Shown here piece by piece: positions 1-10,240 of a stretch of DNA of 64,000 nucleotides. Source of the DNA: Rhizohabitans arisaemae (lineage in GTDB: Bacteria > Actinomycetota > Actinomycetes > Streptosporangiales > Streptosporangiaceae); contig NZ_BLRH01000035.1 of NCBI RefSeq assembly GCF_025996515.1, positions 124,001-188,000 of the forward strand. The letters are read 5' to 3'. The notes below the pieces were generated by a model. It was not told the origin of the DNA. It did no database searches and was given only the letters and a program-made list of their open reading frames with translations. The stretch's first letter is position 1. Every line of letters begins with the position of its first letter. A program made the translations under genes and the position numbers.

Positions 1-275
1 TCGCCTTCCGGCACGTCCTGCCGAACGCGGTCAAGTATCCCTTCGTCCAGTCCACCCTGGTCGCCTCGTGGGCGATCCTCGACTTCGCCGCGCTGTCGTT
101 CCTCGGGGTCGGCGTGCAACCGCCGACGCCGGAGTGGGGCTCGATGATCGCCGAAGGCGTCGGCGACATCCTGCTCGGCTCGTGGTGGCCCTCGTTCTTC
201 CCCGGTTCGATGATCCTCTTGTCGGCCGCCTCGTTCCAGATCATCGGCGACTGGCTCGACCGGAGGCTGCGATGA
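1..275 (+). CDS. Peptide ABC transporter permease (DppC/OppC type), C-terminal fragment
   Basis: The open frame enters from the left edge (first full codon at 3) and stops at 273-275. It encodes about 90 residues of an inner-membrane permease of the dipeptide/oligopeptide importer family. Visible hallmarks are the coupling segment near HVLPNAV, which docks on the ATPase, followed by the family block SFLGVGVQPPTPEWGSM and a last hydrophobic segment ending DWLDRRLR. The stop overlaps the start of the next ATPase gene (ATGA at 272-275), so the transporter genes are translationally coupled. The N-terminal part and the substrate-binding protein lie outside the window. Confidence 0.9.
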   Translation, partial: AFRHVLPNAVKYPFVQSTLVASWAILDFAALSFLGVGVQPPTPEWGSMIAEGVGDILLGSWWPSFFPGSMILLSAASFQIIGDWLDRRLR

Positions 276-1054
276 CCCTGCTCAGCGTCGAGGGACTTTC
301 CATCCGGACGGCCGACGGGCACACCCTGGTGCGCGACTTCGCCCTCGACGTGAACCCCGGCGAGATCGTGGGAATCGTGGGCGAGTCAGGCTCGGGGAAG
401 ACGATGACCGCGCTGTCGCTTCTCGGCCTGCTCCCCGCGGGGGTCTCGGTCGCCTGCGGTGACGCGAGCCTGTCCGGCAGGCCGTTTCTCCGGGACGGCC
501 GCGTGTGCGAACGGCCGAACGCCACGATGATCTTCCAGAATCCGACGGCGGCGCTGAACCCGACCATGAAGATCGAGGCGCAACTCATCCGGCTGCTCAC
601 CTTCCTCGGCAAACGCCGGGGAACCGGTCGGCGCGGCCGGCGCGCCAGGGCCGAGGCGCTGCTCGAATCGGTGGGAATCCACGAACCCCGGGCGGTCCTT
701 CGCAGATATCCGCATCAGCTCTCCGGCGGCATGAACCAGCGGGTCATGGTCGCCATGGCCGTCGCGGCCGAACCGAGCCTGCTGATCGCGGACGAGCCCA
801 CCACGGGCCTCGACGTGACCGTGCAGGCACAGATCCTGGAGCTGATCCGGTCGACGGTCGCCTCGCGCGGGATCGGCGTGCTCTTCGTCTCCCATGACAT
901 GGGCGTCATCGCGCAGACATGCCGGAGGGTCGCCGTGATGTACCACGGTGAGCTCCGCGAGTTCGCCGACGTGGACGACGTCTTCCACGCCCCCCGGGAC
1001 GCGTACACCGAAGAACTCCTCGCTTCGACGTTGGAACAACCCTCGGAAAGGTGA
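272..1054 (+). CDS. Peptide ABC transporter ATP-binding protein (DppD/OppD type)
   Basis: This 260-residue cytoplasmic ATPase powers the peptide importer. Visible motifs are Walker A GESGSGKT near residue 39, a Q-loop at FQNPTAALNP, signature LSGGMNQRV, Walker B LLIADEPTTGLD and the switch histidine in VSHDMG. The reading frame stays open upstream to 68, but the ATG at 272 overlaps the permease stop and begins directly with the family N-terminus (MTLLSVEGLSI), so I chose it. It is shorter than typical DppD proteins (about 320 residues) because it ends soon after the nucleotide-binding domain and lacks the usual C-terminal Cys-rich extension. That extension is retained on its partner. Confidence 0.92.
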   Translation: MTLLSVEGLSIRTADGHTLVRDFALDVNPGEIVGIVGESGSGKTMTALSLLGLLPAGVSVACGDASLSGRPFLRDGRVCERPNATMIFQNPTAALNPTMKIEAQLIRLLTFLGKRRGTGRRGRRARAEALLESVGIHEPRAVLRRYPHQLSGGMNQRVMVAMAVAAEPSLLIADEPTTGLDVTVQAQILELIRSTVASRGIGVLFVSHDMGVIAQTCRRVAVMYHGELREFADVDDVFHAPRDAYTEELLASTLEQPSER

Positions 1055-1971
1055 CGATGGACCTCGTTCTCGACGACATCGGAGTCGTCTACCGACGCGG
1101 CGGCTACGAGACCCGCGCCGTCCGCGGCGTGAGCCTGCACATTCGAAAGGGGGAAACACTCGCGATCGTCGGAGAGTCGGGCAGCGGCAAGACGACGATC
1201 GCGAAGGTCGCGGCCGGATTGCAGAAGGCGACCTCGGGCTCGCTGGCCTGGCGGAGCACGCCGTACGGTGCCCCCGAGGGTGCTCGCGGCACCGGTTCCC
1301 GGCGCGTGCAGATGGTCTTCCAGCATCCCGTGCAGTCGCTTGATCCGCTGTGGCGGATCCGGCGGGCGGTGCAGGAGCCGCTGTGGCACGGCGGTGCCTC
1401 CCGCCGCGAAGCCGATGCGCGCGCCGCCGAACTGATCACTCAGGTGGGCCTGGACCCGTCGGTGCTCGACCGCTACCCCCGGCAGATCTCGGGAGGCCAG
1501 GCGCAGCGCGTCGCCATCGCCCGCGCGCTCATCGCGAAACCGGAGATCGTCATCCTCGACGAGCCGACCGCCAGTCTGGATCAGACGGTCCGGGCGCGCA
1601 TCCTCACCTTGCTGGCAGAGCTCCAGGCCGGAACCGGAGTCGGCTATCTGATGATCACGCATGACATCTCCAGCGTGCGCCGCCTGGCCACCCGCATCGC
1701 CGTCATGTACCACGGGCTGATCGTGGAAAGCGGCCCCGCTTCAGCGGTCCTGGACGCCCCCCGGCATCCCTACACACGTGCTCTCATCGCCGCCGTGCCG
1801 ATCGCCGATCCACGCGTCCCCTGGAACGGCGCGGAACACGTGGCCCGGCACCGGGCCGGCATCCTCGCCCAAGCTCCCTGCCCGGTCGAGAGCTCACCGT
1901 GCCGGGACCACGGCACCGGGCTCCACCAGGTCGGTTCCGAGCATCTCGTCGCCTGCACCGCCGCGGCATGA
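1051..1971 (+). CDS. Peptide ABC transporter ATP-binding protein (DppF/OppF type)
   Basis: This is the second ATPase of the importer, 306 residues from the GTG at 1051, which overlaps the previous stop as GTGA. An ATG two codons in, at 1057, is an alternative start. It shows Walker [10 protein letters not shown]-loop [10 protein letters not shown], signature ISGGQAQRV, Walker [13 protein letters not shown] and switch ITHD. The C-terminal oligopeptide-transporter extension is present ([12 protein letters not shown], then spaced cysteines in CPVESSPC and VACTAA). Two different ATPases beside one another are normal for Dpp/Opp systems. Substrate is not readable, but the following amidohydrolase suggests N-acylated amino acids or peptides. 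Confidence 0.92.
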   Translation: MTMDLVLDDIGVVYRRGGYETRAVRGVSLHIRKGETLAIVGESGSGKTTIAKVAAGLQKATSGSLAWRSTPYGAPEGARGTGSRRVQMVFQHPVQSLDPLWRIRRAVQEPLWHGGASRREADARAAELITQVGLDPSVLDRYPRQISGGQAQRVAIARALIAKPEIVILDEPTASLDQTVRARILTLLAELQAGTGVGYLMITHDISSVRRLATRIAVMYHGLIVESGPASAVLDAPRHPYTRALIAAVPIADPRVPWNGAEHVARHRAGILAQAPCPVESSPCRDHGTGLHQVGSEHLVACTAAA

Positions 1972-3170
1972 ACCCGTTGAGAGGGCCCGACGTGATCGAC
2001 CTCATCGAGCTCCGCCGGCGACTGCACCGGCATCCCGAGCTGGCCCTGCACCTGCCGGAGACCAGGAAGACGCTTCTTGAGGCGCTCGCACCGCTCGGCC
2101 TGCGGGTGGAGACCAGTGAGAAGTCGTCGTCGCTCGCCGTCGTGATCCCGGGAAGAGGCCCGGGCCCCACGGTCCTGCTGCGGGCCGACATGGACGGCCT
2201 GCCGATGACCGAGGAATCGGGGGTCGCCTTCTCCTCGACCAACGGGAGCATGCATGCCTGCGGCCACGATCTGCACATGGCCGGACTGGTCGGCGCGATC
2301 TACGAGCTGTGCGCACGTCGGGAGGAGTTCGACGGCGACGTCCTCGCCGTCTTCCAGCCCGGCGAGGAAGGCGCGGGCGGGGCCGAGCTCATGATCTCCG
2401 AGAACGTGCTCCTGACAACGGGGAGGAAGCCCGTAGCATCATTCGGTGTGCACGTCCTGTCGTTCGCCGAGTCGGGCACCTTCCACTGTCGTGAAGGGGC
2501 CGTCATGGGGGCGACCCTTCTTTTCGACCTCGTGGTACTCGGGCGAGGGGGACACGCCGCCCGGCCGCACACGGCTCGCGACCCCATCTCCACCGCCAGC
2601 CTGATCGTGCAGGGCATCCAGACCTTTGTCGCTCAGAACAGCTCGCCCGCCGACCCCATCATCGTGACGGTCGGATCGCTCTGCGCGGGCACGGCGGCCA
2701 ACGTCATTCCGAACAGCGCACGGCTGAAGGTGAGCCTGCGGGCGACGAGCTCGGCCACGGCGCGTGACGCCTTCGGCAGGATCGCGGATATGAGCGCCGC
2801 GATCGCCGAGGCATTCGGCCTGAAGGCGACGGCGGAGGCCGGCCCCGATCTCGGCCCCACCGTCAGTGACAAGGAGGGCGCGGACCTGGTCCGCGGCACC
2901 GTCACCGACCTCTTCGGCGCGGGGCGGCACAAGGAGCCGGCCCTGCCCGAAATGATCTCAGAGGACTTCTCCCTCTTCCTCGAAGAGACCGGCGGCGCCT
3001 TCGTGCTGGTGGGGGCCGCCGTCGCGGACCCTCCGCATCTGCTGCCCACCAACCACTCGGCGGAGGCGCGGTTCGACGACTCCGTGGTACCCGACATCTC
3101 CCGCCTGCTCGCCGAACTGGCCGTCAGGCGGCTGAACGCCACTCCGACCATGAATGAGACAACGTGCTGA
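1968..3170 (+). CDS. M20-family metallo-amidohydrolase (hippurate hydrolase/aminoacylase-like)
   Basis: This 400-residue zinc-dependent hydrolase is likely to cleave N-acyl amino acids or amidated peptides brought in by the adjoining transporter. Visible features are RRLHRHPELALHLPET at about 17-32, RADMDGLPM with the acidic metal-site residues D74/D76, HACGHD (C98, H100) and PGEEG with E133/E134. These are the metal-binding signature of the M20D amidohydrolases. The ATG at 1968 overlaps the ATPase stop as ATGA and starts just before the conserved HPE region; an upstream in-frame ATG at 1899 lies inside the ATPase gene and is less likely. The exact substrate cannot be assigned. Confidence 0.9.
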   Translation: MNPLRGPDVIDLIELRRRLHRHPELALHLPETRKTLLEALAPLGLRVETSEKSSSLAVVIPGRGPGPTVLLRADMDGLPMTEESGVAFSSTNGSMHACGHDLHMAGLVGAIYELCARREEFDGDVLAVFQPGEEGAGGAELMISENVLLTTGRKPVASFGVHVLSFAESGTFHCREGAVMGATLLFDLVVLGRGGHAARPHTARDPISTASLIVQGIQTFVAQNSSPADPIIVTVGSLCAGTAANVIPNSARLKVSLRATSSATARDAFGRIADMSAAIAEAFGLKATAEAGPDLGPTVSDKEGADLVRGTVTDLFGAGRHKEPALPEMISEDFSLFLEETGGAFVLVGAAVADPPHLLPTNHSAEARFDDSVVPDISRLLAELAVRRLNATPTMNETTC

Positions 3171-3766
3171 CACCGGATCGGAAGCCGAGCAGGGAACCCG
3201 CCGCCAAGTCGGACGAGCTGCTCGGCAAGATCATCGAGATCGTGCGGCGAACCGGCCTGGCGGGATTCTCCCTGGACACGCTCGCGGCGGAACTCGGGAC
3301 GAGCAGCCGCATGCTCGTCTACTACTTCGGCAGCAAGGACGAACTGCTCGGCCGGATCGTCTACACGATCCGCGACGACACCGTCAAAGCCCTGGCGAGC
3401 GCCCCGCCGAGCACGATCGTCGACGCCATCGACGCGTGGTGGAACTACTACCGGGCCAACCTCCCGGACATGCAGTTCTTCTTCCACCTGACGTCGCGCA
3501 GCTTCGAGGAGCCCGACAAGTTCAGAGAGTTCTCGAGCACCGCCGTCGAGCAGTGGGTGGCCTACTTCCACCGAAGCCTTCAAGGCGCCTGCCGCGACGA
3601 CGAGGAAGCCCGTGCCGTGGCCCGGCTGGTGCTCGCGACCGTTCGAGGTCTGATGGTCGACCTGCTCATCACCGGAGACCGGCAGCACGTCGAACAGTCC
3701 CTCGGGGAGTTCAAATCCCTCATGCGGAAGTCTCATGTCGAGGGCTCGGCCACGTCAGGCGGGTGA
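3164..3766 (+). CDS. TetR-family transcriptional regulator
   Basis: The 200-residue protein begins at a GTG overlapping the amidohydrolase stop. Its N-terminal helix-turn-helix (FSLDTLAAELGTSSRMLVYYFGSKDELL, about residues 35-62) is the TetR consensus, including the Y-F-G-S-K-D-E-L end. The remaining all-helical part would bind the ligand and dimerise. Being last in the transporter/amidohydrolase operon, it is probably a feedback repressor of that operon. The operator would sit upstream of the window, so this is not testable here. It could instead act on the serine hydrolase promoter at 5070-5117. Confidence 0.88.
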   Translation: MLTPDRKPSREPAAKSDELLGKIIEIVRRTGLAGFSLDTLAAELGTSSRMLVYYFGSKDELLGRIVYTIRDDTVKALASAPPSTIVDAIDAWWNYYRANLPDMQFFFHLTSRSFEEPDKFREFSSTAVEQWVAYFHRSLQGACRDDEEARAVARLVLATVRGLMVDLLITGDRQHVEQSLGEFKSLMRKSHVEGSATSGG

Positions 3767-3770
3767 ATCC

Positions 3771-3798
3771 CACGCGTGCCGGGTGTCCGGCACGCGTG
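3771..3798. terminator. Perfect hairpin between convergent genes
   Basis: A perfect 12-bp stem (CACGCGTGCCGG and its complement) encloses the 4-base loop gtgt between the stop of the TetR gene at 3766 and the stop of the oppositely oriented hydrolase gene at 3812. There is no T-run, as is usual in high-GC actinomycetes. It is likely a bidirectional terminator. Confidence 0.75.
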
Positions 3799-3811
3799 AA
3801 ACGCGTAGCTG

Positions 3812-4927
3812 TCAGCCGCAGGTGACCTCGGTGTTGAGATTGTCGCCCAGCACCGCCGCGAGCTCACCCACCCGGGCGTGGTCGTGCAACCGGCGGGTCA
3901 CATAGCCGACGGCGTGGTCGTTGAGGAACGACCACCACGCGGCCGACCCGCCGAGCCCGCCCAGGCCGACGAACGAGTCGGTACGGAGGAACCCCAGCGT
4001 CCAGTTGACCGTCACCCCGACGGTCTGGTCATGGCCGCACACCTGGGTCTTGAGGTACTCCTCGTGCAGCTCCCGCCCGAGCAGCCGGCGGACCGGCCCG
4101 TCGGCGTCGGTCAACGTGGCGTAGAACCCGGCGAGGGCGGTGGCGGACGCATGCAGGTTGGCCGCGCCGAACACCGCCTGCCGCCACGCGGTGGAGTTGA
4201 GCCGGGCGAGTTCCATCGCGCCGGTCGGAACCGCAAGCGCCCGCCGGTAGGACGGATAGACCTCGTTCACATAGTGATCGGGCCCGCCCGGGAGCCCGTA
4301 CTCGAGTTCGGCCACCCGGTCCAGGTCACCGTCGGGCACACCGAAGTGGGCGTCGAACCCCAACGCCGGCCGGACGGTCTCGGCGAAGACCTCACCCAGC
4401 GACCGTCCCGTGGCGGCCCGGAGCACGCCGTCGATCAGGTGCCCGTACGTCAGCGCGTGTTCCGCCGTCACGGTCCCCGGCGGGGATTCGGCCGGTGAGG
4501 TGGCCAGCAGGTGCCGGAGCCCGGCGTCGTCGAGCAGGTCCAGCGATCCCGCCGCGGCCGGGAACCCCGGGAAGCCCGCGCGGTGCGTGAGAATGTGCCG
4601 CAGCGTCGTCCGCTCTTTGCCGTGTGACGCGAACTCCTTCCAGTGATTCCCGACGGGCTCGTCCAGTTCCAAAGCCCCGTCGGCCACCGCGGTCAGCGCG
4701 GTGAGCGCCGCGAACGGCTTCGACGTCGAATAGGTGTGCACCAGCGTGTCGCCGCGCCACGGCGCGCTTCGCGCGGTGTCGGCCCACCCGCCGCTGAGCC
4801 CGACGACCTCTTTGCCGCCGGCCCAGATGGAAAGCCCGGCCCCGGTCTCCCGGCCTTCCTCGACCAGCTTTGAGAAGACCTCGCGGACCGGTTCATATCC
4901 ACGTGCGACGAACCCGCTGACACTCAT
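3812..4927 (-). CDS. Serine hydrolase of the beta-lactamase fold (class C / esterase EstB-like)
   Basis: The 371-residue protein carries the SxxK active-site motif S67-T-S-K70 in HTYSTSKPF and a tyrosine motif at Y161 (TYGH), followed by a Gly-rich stretch GLGGLGGSAAW where the third motif lies. Family members are esterases, D-amino-acid amidases or penicillin-binding-like enzymes, so true beta-lactamase activity should not be assumed. No signal peptide is seen with the chosen ATG at 4927, which has GGGAAGG about 8 bases upstream; an in-frame start at 4999 would add 24 unconvincing residues. The gene stands alone on the minus strand, convergent with the transporter operon. Confidence 0.85.
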   Translation of the reverse strand: MSVSGFVARGYEPVREVFSKLVEEGRETGAGLSIWAGGKEVVGLSGGWADTARSAPWRGDTLVHTYSTSKPFAALTALTAVADGALELDEPVGNHWKEFASHGKERTTLRHILTHRAGFPGFPAAAGSLDLLDDAGLRHLLATSPAESPPGTVTAEHALTYGHLIDGVLRAATGRSLGEVFAETVRPALGFDAHFGVPDGDLDRVAELEYGLPGGPDHYVNEVYPSYRRALAVPTGAMELARLNSTAWRQAVFGAANLHASATALAGFYATLTDADGPVRRLLGRELHEEYLKTQVCGHDQTVGVTVNWTLGFLRTDSFVGLGGLGGSAAWWSFLNDHAVGYVTRRLHDHARVGELAAVLGDNLNTEVTCG

Positions 4928-5069
4928 GTGCGTACCTTCCCAGCAATGATGGGCTATGGGAGTCGAGCCTGCATGGTGTGTGACGGTCACCGGCAACACG
5001 TCGGCAACGCGCGACGGGCCGGGAAAGGCGACATGGGAGAACGCCGGCCGTCACGAACACCGCAAGGTT

Positions 5070-5117
5070 ATGTAATCGGATTACATCCGACCCTACTCGG
5101 CCCGAGGCCCGTGTCAA
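5070..5117 (-). promoter_or_regulatory. Promoter with overlapping palindromic operator for the serine hydrolase gene
   Basis: Read on the minus strand there is a -35 TTGACA (5117-5112), a 16-base spacer and a -10 TAGGGT (5095-5090). The expected transcription start falls within a perfect palindrome at 5070-5086, made of arms ATGTAATC and GATTACAT around one central base. The shape is typical of TetR- or GntR-type operators and its position would block initiation. The untranslated leader to the ATG at 4927 would be about 155 bases. Which regulator binds is unknown. Confidence 0.6.
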
Positions 5118-5179
5118 CCCTCAGCCGGCGAGGCGCCGGGCTGCCGCCACCCCGACACCGATCGGGGGAACCCGCAGTC

Positions 5180-5220
5180 GGCCGTACCCGGATGTCGGGG
5201 TTGCCGAGGTGGGTACGGCC
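5180..5220 (-). terminator. Candidate terminator hairpin after the RidA gene
   Basis: Ten-base perfectly complementary arms (GGCCGTACCC at 5180-5189 and its complement at 5211-5220) are separated by 21 bases. It lies 19 bases past the stop of the minus-strand RidA gene and may end that transcript. The loop is long, so confidence is moderate. Confidence 0.45.
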
Positions 5221-5238
5221 TGCGGCGGGCTGAGGCCG

Positions 5239-5646
5239 CTACGCGGTGGGGAGGGCGGCGGTGAGGTCGAGCTCCACGAGCTGGCCGGGGAAACCCAGGC
5301 TCGCCACGCCGAGCAGGGTGCTCGCGGTGGTGAACGCGGCGGCGATGGGGGAGTCGTTCAGCCGTCGCCACACGTCGGCCAGCACGGTGTTGTCCGGGCT
5401 CACCACGTAGATCGTCGCCCGGACGACGTGCTCGGGGCCGGTGCCCGCGGCCCGCAGCGCGGTGAGGGCGTTGGCGGCCACCTGGTCGGCTTGGGCCAGG
5501 ACGTCGCCGATCCCGACGACCTCGCCCGCCTGGTTGAGCGGGCACTGTCCGGCGAGGAAGGCGAGTCTGCCCGCCTCGACGATGGTGATGTGGTGGTATC
5601 CGGGAGTCTTGTGGAGTTCATCGGGATTGATGCGGTCAATGGTCAC
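5239..5646 (-). CDS. RidA/RutC-family protein
   Basis: The 135-residue protein belongs to the YjgF/YER057c/UK114 family, whose characterised members hydrolyse reactive enamine/imine intermediates to ketones and ammonia. Visible family features are FLAGQCPLNQAGEVVG, AQADQVAANALTALRAAG and the C-terminal LVELDLTA. The conserved arginine of archetypal RidA appears as VVRATIYVV here. The GTG start at 5646 overlaps the 3-prime end of the upstream TetR gene, and the reading frame before it does not look like protein. It ends the SDR-TetR-RidA unit. Its substrate is unknown. Confidence 0.85.
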   Translation of the reverse strand: MTIDRINPDELHKTPGYHHITIVEAGRLAFLAGQCPLNQAGEVVGIGDVLAQADQVAANALTALRAAGTGPEHVVRATIYVVSPDNTVLADVWRRLNDSPIAAAFTTASTLLGVASLGFPGQLVELDLTAALPTA

Positions 5647-6280
5647 CCGGGTAGTCTTCCCCGGGGGTGGGGGCGGATGCCACCGCGTTTCCGGCGACGG
5701 AGCGCCAGACGGGTTCGGGCAGCAGCCGGGCCGCCTCGTCCAGGTCGATGCCGGGGACCCCGCCCAGCCAGCGGCGGGCGACCTCGGTGACGGGACCGAG
5801 CAGGAGCGACTCCAGCAGGATGTCCGGCAGGTCGGCGACCTCACCCGAGTCGATGTACGGACGCAGCCAGGCCTGCATCCGCGCGATCCGGGGCCGTTTC
5901 GCCGCGGCGAGCATGGCGGCGTGCGCGGGCAGGAAGCTCGCGTAGGCCGAGGCGTGGATGAAGTGCGCGGCGGCCCGGTGCTCCCGGGTGAACCGGAGGT
6001 AGCCGCGGACCAGCGCGTCCACCCCGGCCCGGGCGCCGGACACGCCCTCCAAGGTTTCGACGAGCCCGTCCAGCAACTCGCCCATGCACCGGTTGTAGAG
6101 CGCCGCGGCGAGCCCGTCGAAACTGCCGAAATGGTGGTAGAGGCTGCCGACGCTCACCCCGCTCGTCTTGACGACGGCGGTCAGGGTGAAGCCGTCGTGC
6201 CCGGTTTCCCCGTAGGCCTTCAGGGCTCCGTTCAGCAGCCGTTCCACCGTCTCCTCGCTGCGCCGCTGCCTAACCGGCAC
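5636..6280 (-). CDS. TetR-family transcriptional regulator
   Basis: The 214-residue protein has an N-terminal TetR DNA-binding domain (FTLTAVVKTSGVSVGSLYHHFGSFDGLAAAL, about residues 35-65). It starts at a GTG that overlaps the SDR stop by 11 bases and its own stop overlaps the RidA start, so SDR, TetR and RidA are a coupled unit. The inverted repeat upstream of the SDR gene (7112-7132) is the natural candidate operator, which would make this an autoregulated repressor of SDR and RidA. The ligand is unknown; an SDR substrate or a product of the adjacent NRPS is possible. Confidence 0.88.
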   Translation of the reverse strand: MPVRQRRSEETVERLLNGALKAYGETGHDGFTLTAVVKTSGVSVGSLYHHFGSFDGLAAALYNRCMGELLDGLVETLEGVSGARAGVDALVRGYLRFTREHRAAAHFIHASAYASFLPAHAAMLAAAKRPRIARMQAWLRPYIDSGEVADLPDILLESLLLGPVTEVARRWLGGVPGIDLDEAARLLPEPVWRSVAGNAVASAPTPGEDYPGDH

Positions 6281-7091
6281 GTGCGGTCAGCTCCATCGCC
6301 TGGTCCCAGACCCGCCGGGCCAGGACGGTGTCGGCGGCGACCGGTTCCAGGGGCCGCTCCCGGTCGAGGTCGAAGTACCTGCCGGTCCCCGAGGTGGCCA
6401 TGGCCAGCCGGGCGACCGGCTCGGCGCCCTGCTCCGGGCTCTTCCACAGGAACTTCACGGCTTTGAGCAGCAGCCCGGCGGGTCCGCCCCGGGCGCCGAG
6501 GTTGGTGCGGATCACCCCGGGGTGCACGGCGTCGATGGTGGCCCCGGTGTCCTTCCACCGCTCGGCGAAGAGCGGGACGCACAGGAGGTTGCAGAGTTTG
6601 GTGTCGGCGTAGGTGCGCATCGGGTGGAAGTCGGCGCCCACGGCGGTGCGGTCGGGATCGACCCTGCCCCGCGTGTACAGCCCGGCGCTGACTTGGACGA
6701 CCCGGGTCCCCGAGGAGGTGAGGAGGGGCTCCAGTTTTCGGTTGATCAGGAAAGGGGCCAGGTGGTTGACGACGAAGGAGGTTTCCAGGTCGTCGGCGGT
6801 CCGGGTGAGGGCGGTGGGCCAGACCCCGGCGTTGTGCACCAGCACGTCGATGCGGGGGAAGCGGAGGGCGAGCGACTCGGCCACGGCACGGGCGCCCGCC
6901 AGGGTGGACAGGTCGCCGAGGACCAGGTCGGCTCCCGGGCCGCCGAGTTGCGCGACGGCGGCCCGGGCCGCCTCCCCTCTGGCCTCGTCCCGGGCGACCA
7001 GGACGATCCGGCAGCCTTGGACGGCGAGGTTCCTGGCCACGGCGAAGCCGATGCCGCCGCTGGCCCCGGTGATCACAACGGTCGTACTCAT
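6270..7091 (-). CDS. Short-chain dehydrogenase/reductase (retinol-dehydrogenase-like)
   Basis: The 273-residue NAD(P)-dependent oxidoreductase has the Rossmann motif TGASGGIG at residues 8-15, the NAG motif in VLVHNAG, a catalytic serine in VVQVSAG and the YxxxK pair in YADTK. This order and the C-terminal layout resemble the retinol dehydrogenase / WWOX-like group of SDRs. The ATG at 7091 is clear because the sequence upstream does not read as this family. It begins 41 bases after the NRPS stop, with a palindrome between them, so it may be read both from the NRPS operon and from its own promoter. It could act on the NRPS product or on an unrelated carbonyl compound. Confidence 0.88.
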   Translation of the reverse strand: MSTTVVITGASGGIGFAVARNLAVQGCRIVLVARDEARGEAARAAVAQLGGPGADLVLGDLSTLAGARAVAESLALRFPRIDVLVHNAGVWPTALTRTADDLETSFVVNHLAPFLINRKLEPLLTSSGTRVVQVSAGLYTRGRVDPDRTAVGADFHPMRTYADTKLCNLLCVPLFAERWKDTGATIDAVHPGVIRTNLGARGGPAGLLLKAVKFLWKSPEQGAEPVARLAMATSGTGRYFDLDRERPLEPVAADTVLARRVWDQAMELTARAG

Positions 7092-7111
7092 GCGGGCCAG
7101 CGTACGGCAGA

Positions 7112-7132
7112 AATTAGAAAAGTTCTCTAGTT
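7112..7132 (-). promoter_or_regulatory. Inverted repeat, likely TetR operator before the SDR-TetR-RidA unit
   Basis: On the minus strand the 21 bases read AACTAGA, seven spacer bases, then TCTAATT. The two 7-base arms match at six positions. It fills the only gap in the minus-strand gene run, between the NRPS stop (7133) and the SDR start (7091), directly in front of genes that include their own TetR regulator. The AT-rich character contrasts with the surrounding DNA. Confidence 0.6.

Positions 7133-10236
<3,104 letters not shown>

Positions 10237-10240
<4 letters not shown>

Noticed and set aside
3812-4927. Calling the serine hydrolase a true beta-lactamase resistance gene
   Set aside because: The SxxK motif is shared with esterases and peptidases, the tyrosine motif is YGH rather than YxN and no export signal is seen.
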